64,000 nt of DNA from Janthinobacterium sp. J1-1 (GTDB lineage Bacteria; Pseudomonadota; Gammaproteobacteria; Burkholderiales; Burkholderiaceae_D), in contig NZ_CP132339.1 of assembly GCF_030944405.1 (NCBI RefSeq), positions 186,001-250,000 on the forward strand, read 5' to 3'. The notes below the pieces were generated by a model. The model had not been told where the DNA came from, made no database searches, and was given only the letters and a program-made list of their open reading frames with translations. The translations under genes were made by a program, and so were the position numbers. Position 1 is the stretch's first letter. Each line of letters begins with the position of its first letter. This document shows, one piece after another, positions 55,422 through 64,000 of the stretch.

Positions 55422-57327
55422 GACTCACCCCGATCGCCACGTCATACGCCAGCGCCATTTCCGCATGCGCGCCGTTCGTCAGAATGGTGGAATGGTCGGT
55501 GGCATGGGTATCGCAGGTGGCCGCCAGTTGCGCCTGGATTTCCTGCCTGCGCCAGTGTCGATATTCGGGCGTGGCGGTCGACAGGTCGTCTTCCATGCTG
55601 ACCTTTTCGCCATTGCCATACCGCTTTTCGCGCCGCGCCTTCATGCGCAGCCGGGCGTGATCCTCGTAGCGCAACACCGCCTCCGTATCGCGGTTGCCGG
55701 CCGGCGGGGCGCCCAACTCCTCGTCCGCATAGGGATCGTCCACGTCGCGCACCTTGCCGGCATGGCGGTGCGTGGCGGGTGGGTCGAGATCCTGGTCGAA
55801 TTGCGCGCTGGGCGTGCCGAAACGCACGGCCTGCGGCAAAAAAGTGTTCGGCAGCGCAGGCGCATTGACGGGAATGCGCCAGTCACCGGGCGGCACGGCG
55901 TGGATCGGGATGCTCAGCCACTTCATCAGTTGCGAGGTGGCGGCGGCCGTGCGCACGGTGGCGGCCTTGCCCGCGGCGCTGGTATTGGCACGCACGCCCT
56001 TGTTCGGGTCGTATTTTGAGATCGGCGAATGGGGAAACCAGAAATCAAGGCTGCCACGCTCGGGCTGCCGATAGTGGTTGCTCCAGTAGTCATAATTACC
56101 CTGCTGGCCCACCGGGTGGCCCTGCGCAAAGACACGTTGGCTGAACACGCCATCGCCGCGCGTGCCCTGGATCTCTTCGGCGCTGAGGCCTAGCCAGCCG
56201 ATGCCCTGTATCGGCGTGGCCGAGATCACCTGGTCATGCGGATTGCAATACAGCGTGACGCGGCCGCGCGTCGACCGCTGCGGGCCGCAGCCATACATGG
56301 CCTTGTCCTGGTCCAGGCTGAAATCGTGTTTCTGGTTGTCCGCCATGCGGCTCAGGCAGGGATCGACAGGGGGTTCCTGCGCCTGGCCGCGCACGATATC
56401 GAAGAAGGCCGCCAGCGTCTTGCGGCGCGCCTTGCCGCTTTGCCGGCCGACATTGCCGTCGACATCACGGACTTGCCCCTGCAGCCAGCCTTCGGTGTCG
56501 TTCCGGCGCAGCAGGCTGTAGGGCGGGTTGCACAGCACATAGGTGTCGGCCACGCAGCGGCCGGCCTTTCCCACCGCATCCTGGACATTGGCCATCTTAT
56601 TACCAAGAAATGCCGCCGCCATGCCCACCATATTGCCCTGGCTATGACAGACAATGGTAATCGGTACGTCGGCCTGTTCCTTGCGGATCGCTTGCACCAG
56701 ATGCGCCAGGCGCAGCGCGGCCAGCACGAAGTAGGGACGCGGCGGACAGGCATACACGATGCGGTCGTTGACGGGGTTCAGGTGCTCGATATGGATCCAC
56801 AGGAACAGGGCGTCCGACAGCCCCTCGCCCCACAGATCCGGCAAGGACGAGCAGCCATTGGCGAACGGGCCGCCGCCCCAGTAATCGTGTTCGTTCAGGT
56901 AGACCGAATCGCCATAGTGCTGCAATTCAGTGGCGCTGGCCTTGTAGCCCCAGCGGAAGTGGATCACCGGCGAGAAATGCGCTTGCGGCGCGATGAAGGT
57001 GCTGGCCGTGTAATCGGGATCGACGTAACCGTCATCTGTCAGCTCGCCTTTGTAGCGCACCGGCGTCAACTGCCCGGCTTGCGCCGTGGCATGGCACAGG
57101 TGCTCGTCGCAACGCTTCATGCGTGTATTCAAGCCCTTGCACAGGCCTTCCTCCGCCGCGCGGTACCACTCGCCGTCGGAATTGACGCCGTGCACGAAGA
57201 TGACGATGCCGGGGGACGGCATCTGCTGCACGCACGTGAGCAGGCTGTGGCTGTACAGGCAAGTGCCACTGAAGCGCCCTACGACATAATTGGCGGCATC
57301 ATCACCCGGGTTGCTGGCATCGGTCAT
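55422..57327 (-). pseudogene. tle3: 5' part of tle3, type VI lipase effector, interrupted by IS3
   Basis: 635 codons of Tle3 remain. N-terminal alpha/beta-hydrolase region with GIVIFVHGVNSDGEWY (oxyanion side) and nucleophile elbow ITIVCHSQGNMVGMAAA (Ser in CHSQG; first Gly replaced by Cys), then WLQGQVRDVDGNVGRQSG, VTLYCNPHDQVISATPIQGI with a candidate catalytic Asp, and a long Tle3 C-terminal domain. In place, the frame runs 78 codons into the IS to a stop at 55186, giving a chimeric 713-residue protein lacking the native last 74 residues. Tle3 proteins are antibacterial phospholipases of the type VI system. No vgrG or tli3 immunity gene is seen beside it. Confidence 0.87.
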
Positions 57328-57411
57328 GGCAAGCCTTTGAAGTAACTGGACTCACCACTGTAAGGCGTTGCTTATATGCACTTGTTAAGCCAAATCAATC
57401 ATGAAGCCAGA

Positions 57412-58452
57412 TCAATTGCGCGTCTCCGCCCGCTGGCACACCACCCCATACCAGCCCAGTCCCTTGTACGTTTCGTAGCCCGGCGTGGCGGCGAACGAGA
57501 CGGTCATGCCGCCGTCCTGGTAGAAGCCGGCACGGCGCTGGTCGGGGCGCAGCGGGAACACTTCGGTGAGCACCCCCTCGCCATCGGAACTGGCCAGCAC
57601 GCGAAACGAAGAATCGAGGATCATGCAGCGCGTGCGCGCCCATTCCGCGTCCGTCAGGCGCACGCCCTTGACCACCGCTTGCGCCTGTGGCGCCCAGTCG
57701 AAAAAGATCACCAGCGCGCCCAGCACCTTGCCGTGCGTCGCGCCGCCTTCGCGGATCGCCGTCGCATAGGTGGCCACCTGGGCGTTGTGCAGCAGCGAGG
57801 TGGTGCACACGTCATCGGCCACATACTCCTCGCCGCTGACCGTGTTCAGCGCCGCCTTGAACCAGGGCGCCCTGGCGACGTTGCGGCCGGCCACCGGATA
57901 CTGCTCGGGGCGGCCGCTGGCGACGATCATGCCGTCGGCATCGAGCACCCAGATATCCTTGTAGACCGTATAGCTGTCGAGGATCACCGACAGGCGCCGC
58001 GACGCATGCGCGCGCGCCGCCGCACCCGCATCACCGAGGCACTCCACCAGCGCCGAGTCGGTGGCCCACCAGCGCACGTCGCACGAGCGCTCGTACAGGT
58101 TGCGGTCGATGATGTCGATCATGTTCAGGGCCAGGTCGGCGCAGCGCTGGCCTTCATGCGACTGCATGCGCCCGATCATCAGGTCGCCGAGCGCGGTCAG
58201 GCTCGACAGCGAGCCGACCAGCTCCCGGTTCAGGCTGTCGGTCACTTCGCCGATGCGTTGCGAGACGTGCTTGACCTGGTTCGCCACCACGGCAAAACCG
58301 CGACCGGCGGCGCCCGCCCGCGCCGCCTCGATCAGGGCGTTGAGCGCCAGGAAATTGGCTTCGCGGTTGATGTCATTGATGTCACCGATCTTGCTGGTGG
58401 CAAGTTTACGGACCTGGTGCGTGAGATCGACGATTGCCTGTGGATTTGCCAT
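57412..58452 (-). CDS. Soluble chemoreceptor: N-terminal MCP signalling hairpin followed by Cache domain
   Basis: 346 residues with a strong AAGGAGG ribosome-binding site. Residues ~20-85 form the MCP hairpin tip ([40 protein letters not shown]), shortened compared with normal receptors. Then RNLYERSCDVRWWATDSALV and a PAS-like Cache sensor domain (DIWVLDADGMIVASGRPEQY, LGALVIFFDWAPQAQAVVKG). There is no transmembrane segment and no HAMP. The reversed order (output before sensor) and cytosolic location are unusual for Cache proteins. It is 84 bp upstream of tle3 on the same strand. Confidence 0.85.
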   Translation of the reverse strand: MANPQAIVDLTHQVRKLATSKIGDINDINREANFLALNALIEAARAGAAGRGFAVVANQVKHVSQRIGEVTDSLNRELVGSLSSLTALGDLMIGRMQSHEGQRCADLALNMIDIIDRNLYERSCDVRWWATDSALVECLGDAGAAARAHASRRLSVILDSYTVYKDIWVLDADGMIVASGRPEQYPVAGRNVARAPWFKAALNTVSGEEYVADDVCTTSLLHNAQVATYATAIREGGATHGKVLGALVIFFDWAPQAQAVVKGVRLTDAEWARTRCMILDSSFRVLASSDGEGVLTEVFPLRPDQRRAGFYQDGGMTVSFAATPGYETYKGLGWYGVVCQRAETRN

Positions 58453-58846
58453 GTGGACGCCCTCCTTTTTGAATTAACAGACATGCAAAAAGCGGGCCAG
58501 CAAATTAAATATGGAAAATTTATTCCAAAACAACTTTATATGCCAAATTGCACTATTTTGTCGCATTATTTTGTGCGCCGCACAATCCGGTGCGACAGCA
58601 GCACAACATTGGTGAGAAATCATGCATTTTGTCGTGCTGTCATGCCGCGGCCGTACTTTCCATGACGGCGCCACGGTGCGCTTGCAGGGATCTTGTCCGG
58701 CTTTTTTTACCTGGGTCAGGATTTATTTTGATGCTGCCGCACTAGCCATCTTTCATCTTGGGAATTTTGATCCACATCAAAGTTTTTTGGCCCCCAAACA
58801 CTTAACCTCTGGCCACCATCATAAATAGACATTCCAGGGAGTCTTT
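58453..58846. other. 394-bp divergent regulatory gap before ccoN
   Basis: No gene. A+T-rich for the region. It holds the promoter of the Cache receptor (minus) and the FNR-controlled promoter of ccoN (plus). An 8-bp direct repeat TATTTTGT occurs twice around 58553-58575. The remaining middle part shows nothing specific. Confidence 0.55.
58767..58808 (+). promoter_or_regulatory. FNR-box promoter of ccoNOQPGH
   Basis: TTGAT-CCAC-ATCAA (58767-58780) is a perfect FNR/ANR dyad. With its centre (58773.5) at -41.5 the start site is 58815 and the -10 window 58803-58808 reads TAACCT, which keeps the key T, A and final T. ccoN begins at GTG 58847. Confidence 0.88.
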
Positions 58847-60274
58847 GTGGATCAATCGCTGAACTATAACTACAAGATCGTGAAGCAATTCGCGATCGCT
58901 ACTGTGGTATGGGGCGTCATCGGCATGCTGGTCGGCGTCATCATCGCCGCCCAACTGGCCTGGCCCGCCCTGAACCTCGACATACCGTGGCTCACTTACG
59001 GTCGTTTGCGGCCGCTGCACACGAATGCGGTCATTTTTGCGTTCGGTATCTGCGGCCTGTTTGCCACCTCGTACTACGTGGTGCAACGCACCTGCCAGGT
59101 TCGCCTGTTTTCCGACAAGCTGGCCGCCTTTACCTTCTGGGGCTGGCAAGCGGTGATCCTGTGCGCGGTCGTCAGCTTGCCGATGGGCCTGACGCGCGGC
59201 AAGGAATACGCCGAGCTGGAATGGCCGATCTCGATCCTGATCGCCGTCGTCTGGATCGCCTACGCGATCGTCTTCTTCGGCACCCTTATCAAGCGCAAGG
59301 TCAAGCATATCTACGTGGCCAACTGGTTCTTCGGCGCCTACATTCTGGCCGTGACGATTTTGCACGTGGTCAATGGCGCCGTCATGCCGGCCTCGTTCAC
59401 CAAATCCTACTCGGCCTATGCCGGCGTGCAGGACGCCATGATTCAATGGTGGTACGGCCATAACGCGGTGGGCTTCATCCTGACCGCCGGCTATCTGGGC
59501 ATGGTCTACTACTTCATCCCGAAACAGGCCGAGCGCCCGGTCTATTCCTACCGTTTGTCGATCGTCCACTTCTGGGCGCTGATCTTCACCTACATGTGGG
59601 CCGGCCCGCATCACCTGCACTACACGGCTTTGCCGGACTGGACCCAATCGATCGGCATGGTGTTTTCCCTGGTGCTGCTGGCGCCAAGCTGGGGCGGCAT
59701 GATCAACGGCATCATGACCCTGTCGGGCGCCTGGCACAAGCTGCGCACCGATCCGATCCTGAAATTCATGATCGTCTCGCTGTCGTTCTACGGCATCGCC
59801 ACCTTCGAAGGCCCGATGATGTCGATCAAGACCATCAACTCGCTGTCGCACTACACCGACTGGACCGTGGCCCACGTGCATGCGGGTGCTTTGGGCTGGG
59901 TCGGTTTCATCACCATGGGCTCGATCTACTACATCCTGCCGCGCGTGGCCGGCCAGACCAGGATGTACAGCACGCGCCTGGTCGACGTGCACTTCTGGGT
60001 CGCCACCATCGGTATCGTGCTGTATATCGCCGCCATGTGGATCGCCGGCGTGATGCAGGGCCTGATGTGGCGCGCGGTCAACCCGGACGGCACCCTGACC
60101 TACACCTTCGTCGAAGGCGTGAAAGCGACCTACCCGTACTACGTGGTGCGCGTCGGCGGTGGCCTGCTGTACCTGGCTGGCATGTGCGTGATGGGCTACA
60201 ACACCTACATGACCTTGCGCGGCACCAAGTTGCCGGTCGCACGCATCCCGGAACTGAACGCGGCGCACGCCTGA
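58847..60274 (+). CDS. ccoN: cbb3-type cytochrome c oxidase subunit I
   Basis: 475 residues from GTG 58847 with GGGAG upstream. Twelve membrane helices of the haem-copper oxidase family with conserved His ligands, for example [52 protein letters not shown] ([18 protein letters not shown]) and [20 protein letters not shown]. Catalytic core carrying haem b, haem b3 and CuB; reduces O2 with high affinity. Usual length is ~475. First gene of the FNR-controlled operon. Confidence 0.97.
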   Translation: MDQSLNYNYKIVKQFAIATVVWGVIGMLVGVIIAAQLAWPALNLDIPWLTYGRLRPLHTNAVIFAFGICGLFATSYYVVQRTCQVRLFSDKLAAFTFWGWQAVILCAVVSLPMGLTRGKEYAELEWPISILIAVVWIAYAIVFFGTLIKRKVKHIYVANWFFGAYILAVTILHVVNGAVMPASFTKSYSAYAGVQDAMIQWWYGHNAVGFILTAGYLGMVYYFIPKQAERPVYSYRLSIVHFWALIFTYMWAGPHHLHYTALPDWTQSIGMVFSLVLLAPSWGGMINGIMTLSGAWHKLRTDPILKFMIVSLSFYGIATFEGPMMSIKTINSLSHYTDWTVAHVHAGALGWVGFITMGSIYYILPRVAGQTRMYSTRLVDVHFWVATIGIVLYIAAMWIAGVMQGLMWRAVNPDGTLTYTFVEGVKATYPYYVVRVGGGLLYLAGMCVMGYNTYMTLRGTKLPVARIPELNAAHA

Positions 60275-60289
60275 TAGGAGCGAAAGCAA

Positions 60290-60904
60290 ATGAAATTCTC
60301 ACATGCATGGATTGAAAAAAACCCCTGGCTGCTGATCGGCCTGGTCACCCTGGTGATCAGCGTCGGCGGCGCCGTTGAAATCGTGCCCCTGTTCTTCCAG
60401 AAGAGCACCACCGAGCCGATCGCCGGCCTGAAACCGTACTCGCCGCTGCGCCTGGCGGGGCGCGACATTTATGTGCGCGAAGGCTGCTACAACTGCCACT
60501 CGCAGATGATCCGTCCGCTGCGCGCCGAAACCGAACGCTATGGCCATTATTCGGTGGCCGGCGAGTTCGTCTACGACCGTCCGTTCCAGTGGGGTTCCAA
60601 GCGTACCGGGCCCGACCTGGCCAGGGTCGGCGCGCGCTACAGCGACGAATGGCACCGCACCCACCTGAACAATCCGCGCGACGTGGTGCCGGAATCGAAC
60701 ATGCCGTCCTACCCATGGCTGGCGAAGACCAAGCTGGCGCCGGAAGACATCGTGCCGAAGATGCGCGCCCTGAAACGCCTGGGCCAGCCGTACAGCGAGG
60801 AAGAGATCGCCGCCGGCCCGGAACAGCTGAAGGACAAAACGGAAGAAGACGCCTTGGTGGCCTACCTGCAAGGCCTGGGCACATTAATCAAAACGAGGAA
60901 TTAG
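60290..60904 (+). CDS. ccoO: cbb3 oxidase subunit II (monohaem cytochrome c)
   Basis: 204 residues. One N-terminal helix ([20 protein letters not shown]), then the haem-c motif CYNCH at Cys66 within [16 protein letters not shown], and the axial Met region [11 protein letters not shown]. Relays electrons from CcoP to CcoN. Starts 15 bp after ccoN. Confidence 0.97.
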   Translation: MKFSHAWIEKNPWLLIGLVTLVISVGGAVEIVPLFFQKSTTEPIAGLKPYSPLRLAGRDIYVREGCYNCHSQMIRPLRAETERYGHYSVAGEFVYDRPFQWGSKRTGPDLARVGARYSDEWHRTHLNNPRDVVPESNMPSYPWLAKTKLAPEDIVPKMRALKRLGQPYSEEEIAAGPEQLKDKTEEDALVAYLQGLGTLIKTRN

Positions 60905-60905
60905 C

Positions 60906-61106
60906 ATGGCAATCGAGAATCTGTTCGACAGCGCCAGCAGCGTCATGACGGTGGTTTCCTTTACGACGTTCCTGGCCATCCTGTGGTGGACATTCAGCCG
61001 CAGCAACAAGGACTTCGACGCGGCGGCCAACCTGCCGTTCGCCGATGAAGCGCTGGACTATCCGACCAACGCCGGAGCGGCAAAAGAGGAGCGCGGCCAT
61101 GTCTGA
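60906..61106 (+). CDS. ccoQ: cbb3 oxidase subunit CcoQ
   Basis: 66 residues. Single transmembrane helix (TVVSFTTFLAILWWTF), followed by the cytoplasmic FDAAANLPFADE segment typical of CcoQ. It stabilises the complex. It overlaps ccoP by 8 bp. Confidence 0.93.
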   Translation: MAIENLFDSASSVMTVVSFTTFLAILWWTFSRSNKDFDAAANLPFADEALDYPTNAGAAKEERGHV

Positions 61107-62025
61107 CTTTACCAGTGGTTTCTGGAATATTTACATTGTCGTGCTGTCCCTGCTGGGCATCATCGGCTGCGGCGTGCTGCTGTACTCGCAGTCGAAAGTG
61201 ACGATACTGCCGGGCGCACCGGCCGACGGTACCACCGGCCACGTGTGGGACGAAGACCTGAAGGAACTCAATACGCCGATGCCGCGCTGGTGGATGTGGC
61301 TGTTCTACATCACCATCGTGTTCGCGCTGGCGTATCTGTTCCTGTACCCGGGCCTGGGTACCTATGCCGGCAAGCTGGGCTGGAAATCGTCGGGCCAGTA
61401 CGAGCAGGAACTGAAAAAGGCGGAAGCCGACTACGGCCCCCTGTTCGACAAGTACCTGAAGCAGGATCTGAAAACCGTGGCCGCCGATCCGCAGGCGAAC
61501 GCCATCGGCCAGCGTTTGTTCCTGACCTACTGCGCGCAGTGCCACGGTTCGGACGCGCGCGGCAACAAGGGTTTTCCGAACCTGACCGACAAGGACTGGC
61601 TGTATGGCGGCGATCCCGACATCATCAAGACCACCATCATGCACGGCCGTAACGGCATCATGATCCCGATGGGCGCCGCCCTCGGTTCGGAGCAGGATAT
61701 CGAGAACGTGGCCCATTACGTGCTGAGCCTGTCGGGCTCGACCTCGGACCCGGTCAAATCGGTGCTGGGCAAATCGAAATTCGGCGCCTGCATGGCTTGC
61801 CATGGCGCCGATGCCAAGGGTAACCAGCAGCTCGGTGCACCGAACCTGACCGACAAGATCTGGCTGTATGGCGGCAGCGCCGACACCATCATGGAAACCA
61901 TCCGCAAGGGCCGCAACAACACCATGCCCGCCTTCGGTGACTTCCTTGGCGAGTCGAAAGTACATGTGCTGTCGGCGTATATCTGGAGCCTCTCCAACCC
62001 TCAGCCTGCGGTTCCTGTGAAGTAA
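61099..62025 (+). CDS. ccoP: cbb3 oxidase subunit III (dihaem cytochrome c)
   Basis: 308 residues from ATG 61099. Two N-terminal helices (NIYIVVLSLLGIIGCGVLLY and WMWLFYITIVFALAYLFLYP), followed by two cytochrome c domains with CAQCH at Cys145 and CMACH at Cys231. Entry point of electrons from soluble cytochromes. Overlaps ccoQ, so translation is coupled. Confidence 0.97.
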   Translation: MSDFTSGFWNIYIVVLSLLGIIGCGVLLYSQSKVTILPGAPADGTTGHVWDEDLKELNTPMPRWWMWLFYITIVFALAYLFLYPGLGTYAGKLGWKSSGQYEQELKKAEADYGPLFDKYLKQDLKTVAADPQANAIGQRLFLTYCAQCHGSDARGNKGFPNLTDKDWLYGGDPDIIKTTIMHGRNGIMIPMGAALGSEQDIENVAHYVLSLSGSTSDPVKSVLGKSKFGACMACHGADAKGNQQLGAPNLTDKIWLYGGSADTIMETIRKGRNNTMPAFGDFLGESKVHVLSAYIWSLSNPQPAVPVK

Positions 62026-62029
62026 TGTA

Positions 62030-63421
62030 ATGGAACCCCAAGTCATCAAGATGTATGCGGCCCGCGAGCAGATCTACCCTCGCGAGGCCAAAGGACGCTA
62101 TGCAACATGGCGCTGGGTGTGCGTCTGGCTCACCCAGCTGGCGTTCTACGGCTTGCCGTGGCTCAACTGGAACGGCAGGCAAGCCCTGCTGTTCGACTTG
62201 ACCACGCGCAAGTTCTACATTTTCGGCGTGGTGCTGTGGCCGCAGGATTTCATCTATCTGGCGGCCCTGCTGATCATCGCGGCGTATTTGCTGTTCCTGG
62301 TCACGGCGATTGCCGGGCGGGTCTGGTGCGGCTTTTCCTGCCCGCAAACGGTGTATACCGAAATCTTCCTGTGGGTCGAACGCAAGATCGAAGGCACGCG
62401 CAGCGCGCGCATGGCGCTCGACCGCCAGGGCCCCTCCGTGCGCAAGACCGGCAAGAAGGTCGCCAAGCACCTGGCGTGGGGCGCGATCGCCCTGTGGACC
62501 GGCTTTACCTTTGTCGGCTACTTCACGCCGATCCAGGACCTGGTGCAGGAAGTGCGCACCTTTAACTTCGGCCCGTGGGAATGGTTCTGGATTCTGTTCT
62601 ACAGCCTGGCCACCTACGGCAACGCGGGCTGGCTGCGCGAACAGGTGTGCAAATACATGTGCCCGTATGCGCGCTTCCAGAGCGCCATGTTCGATCAGGA
62701 CACCCTGATCATCACCTACGATGACAAACGCGGCGAGCCGCGCGGTGCACTGAACAAGAAGGCGGCCAAGGAGGGGACGGAAAAAGCGCTGGGCGACTGC
62801 ATCGACTGCACCCTGTGCGTGCAGGTGTGTCCGACCGGCATCGATATCCGCAACGGCCTGCAATATGAATGCATCGGCTGCGCCGCCTGCGTCGACGCCT
62901 GCAACAGCGTGATGGACAAGGTCGAGCGGCCGCGCGGGCTGATCCGCTACAGCACCGACCATGCGATGGAAAACAACTTCAGCTCGAAGCAGATCCGCCG
63001 GCGCGCCATGCGCCCGCGCGTGCTGATCTACACCTCGATCCTGGGGCTGATCATCATCGCCGTCTGTACCTCGCTGTTCCTGCGCACGCCCCTGAAAATG
63101 GACGTCATCCGCGACCGAGGTTCGATGGGCCGCGAAGTCGAAGACGGCATGATCGAAAACGTGTATCGCCTGCAGATCATGAACACCTCGGAAGAGCAGC
63201 AGCACTTCAGGATCGGCGTGTCCGGCTTGCCAGGCTTGAGCCTGGTCACGCGCGAGGAAGTGACCCTGCAGCCGACCGAAACGCTGGGCTGGCCGGTGCG
63301 TTTGCGCGTGCCGCACGGCGTCGGCGAGAAGGGCTCGAACAAGATCCATATCGAGCTGCAGTCGCTCGACGATCCGTCCTTGCATGTGCGCGAAAGCGCG
63401 GTATTCATCGTGCCGCGTTAA
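62030..63421 (+). CDS. ccoG: CcoG (RdxA/FixG-like) iron-sulphur accessory protein
   Basis: 463 residues. Several membrane helices; a periplasm-facing CGFSCPQTVYTEIFLWVE segment, and two ferredoxin-like cluster motifs (CIDCTLCVQVCPTGIDI and CIGCAACVDACN). The C-terminal ~130 residues are an Ig-like FixG_C domain. CcoG reduces Cu2+ for delivery to CcoN. It starts 4 bp after ccoP. Confidence 0.95.
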   Translation: MEPQVIKMYAAREQIYPREAKGRYATWRWVCVWLTQLAFYGLPWLNWNGRQALLFDLTTRKFYIFGVVLWPQDFIYLAALLIIAAYLLFLVTAIAGRVWCGFSCPQTVYTEIFLWVERKIEGTRSARMALDRQGPSVRKTGKKVAKHLAWGAIALWTGFTFVGYFTPIQDLVQEVRTFNFGPWEWFWILFYSLATYGNAGWLREQVCKYMCPYARFQSAMFDQDTLIITYDDKRGEPRGALNKKAAKEGTEKALGDCIDCTLCVQVCPTGIDIRNGLQYECIGCAACVDACNSVMDKVERPRGLIRYSTDHAMENNFSSKQIRRRAMRPRVLIYTSILGLIIIAVCTSLFLRTPLKMDVIRDRGSMGREVEDGMIENVYRLQIMNTSEEQQHFRIGVSGLPGLSLVTREEVTLQPTETLGWPVRLRVPHGVGEKGSNKIHIELQSLDDPSLHVRESAVFIVPR

Positions 63422-63477
63422 ACCAAGAAGCGGCGCCTGGCCTTGCCTGGCGCCGTGTTGAATCAGGAGAAACACCC

Positions 63478-64000
63478 ATGTCCAAGACCGCCAAACTGCA
63501 AGCTCCCGTCGATCCCTGGTACAAGCACCGCTGGCCTTGGCTGCTGATGATCGGCCCCGGCCTGTCGGTCGTCGTCGGCAGCTTCATGGGGTACATCGCG
63601 TTTACGCAACCCGATGCGCTGGTGGTGGGCGACTACTACAAGAAAGGCAAGGCGATCAACCAGGACTTGCGCCGCGACACCGTCGCCAGCGACCTGGCGA
63701 TGGATACCAGCCTGGCCTACGACGTGGCGCAATCGCGCATCACCGGTTCCGTGCACAGTTTCGGCAAGGCCTACCAACAGCCTTTGCTGCTGCACCTGGC
63801 GCACGCCACCTTGCCGGAAAAAGATATCCGGCTGATGGTGCAGCCCGATGCGGACGGCAATTTTTCGGTATCGCTGCCGATGCTCGAACGCAGCCGCTGG
63901 CAGGTGCTGGTGGAAGACCAGCAGCGCGTGTGGCGCCTGTCGGGCATCTGGACCTGGCCGGCCCAGCGCGACATCACCATCCAGGCCGACAAGGAACTGT
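63478..64000 (+). CDS. ccoH: CcoH (FixH-like) cbb3 assembly protein, 3' end outside window
   Basis: About 174 residues visible from ATG 63478, preceded by AGGAG. N-terminal membrane helix (WLLMIGPGLSVVVGSFMGYI) and a periplasmic FixH domain (DYYKKGKAINQDLRRDT, then a beta-rich region). CcoH interacts with CcoN during assembly. The gene is cut by the right edge of the window; the 56-bp gap after ccoG suggests the same operon. Confidence 0.92.
   Translation, partial: MSKTAKLQAPVDPWYKHRWPWLLMIGPGLSVVVGSFMGYIAFTQPDALVVGDYYKKGKAINQDLRRDTVASDLAMDTSLAYDVAQSRITGSVHSFGKAYQQPLLLHLAHATLPEKDIRLMVQPDADGNFSVSLPMLERSRWQVLVEDQQRVWRLSGIWTWPAQRDITIQADKEL

Larger units (their letters stand above)
54157..55424. 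repeat. 3-bp target-site duplication flanking the IS
   Basis: GAC at 54157-54159 and GAC at 55422-55424 directly flank the element. A 3-bp duplication is normal for IS3-family insertions. Fusing the flanks at one copy keeps the tle3 frame open. Confidence 0.85.

Noticed and set aside
55186..57327. 713-codon tle3 frame as an intact gene
   Set aside because: Its last 78 codons are IS sequence (55421 downward), so the length agreement with Tle3 is accidental.

Overview
The window is a GC-rich chromosome segment, most likely from a betaproteobacterium of the order Burkholderiales, family Oxalobacteraceae (Janthinobacterium/Massilia/Duganella type). The assignment rests on gene order and protein character: the rsmI-lpoA-yraN-diaA-dolP block, a liu leucine-degradation cluster, a cbb3 oxidase locus with FNR boxes, and a Tle3/Tla3 effector pair. 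No replication origin, CRISPR array or prophage was seen. One tRNA (Pro, UGG) and one complete insertion sequence (IS3 family, 1262 bp) are present.

Layout. (1) 1-7427, minus strand: a seven-gene run that reads as a peptidoglycan-sugar scavenging operon (GntR/UTRA regulator, MurQ, AmpG-like permease, DigH-like glycoside hydrolase lipoprotein, BadF-type amino-sugar kinase, AmiD-like amidase lipoprotein, LysR regulator cut by the window edge). A serine beta-lactamase-fold hydrolase and a D-amino-acid dehydrogenase follow on the plus strand, then a YchJ-family gene carrying a palindrome inside its coding sequence. (2) 10934-21766, plus: leucine/isovalerate catabolism (liuB, liuC, liuD, liuE, plus a ghrA-like dehydrogenase) with a complete bioAFDB set between liuC and liuD. 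Biotin is the cofactor of the carboxylase encoded by liuB/liuD, so enzyme and cofactor supply share a locus. It ends in a strong terminator next to tRNA-Pro. (3) 22099-29409: a TonB-like orphan protein, a nucleotidyltransferase/winged-helix regulator with a double palindromic operator at its start codon, rsmI, lpoA-yraN-diaA-dolP (cell envelope and replication initiation), a TlpA thioredoxin, and an ECF sigma/anti-sigma pair. (4) 29412-39090: thioesterase, a small membrane protein with a TonB receptor, ung, a YefM-YoeB toxin-antitoxin pair with a recognisable operator, and lipA/lipB separated from ybeD by a MocR regulator and a divergent Bcr-type efflux pump. (5) 39410-45691: a FecR-like secreted protein, LysE exporter, DUF808 and YiaA membrane proteins, and a PAS-PAS-GGDEF-EAL protein. 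(6) 45818-64000: an oxygen-responsive region. One FNR-box promoter drives an Aer-like chemoreceptor, hemN, a TauE/SafE-like protein, ccoI and ccoS. A second FNR box precedes ccoNOQPGH, which runs off the window.

Between ccoS and ccoN, on the opposite strand, lies an accessory block: a soluble Cache-domain chemoreceptor, then the type VI lipase tle3 and its adaptor tla3. The IS3 element sits in the 3' part of tle3. The insertion can be read to the base (3-bp target duplication GAC), and removing the IS plus one duplication restores a single 709-codon tle3 reading frame ending in a TGATG junction with tla3. No vgrG or immunity gene is visible nearby.

Coordinates of starts were chosen from reading-frame conservation, ribosome-binding sites and overlaps. 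Functional calls come from motif recognition and remembered family properties, without database searches.
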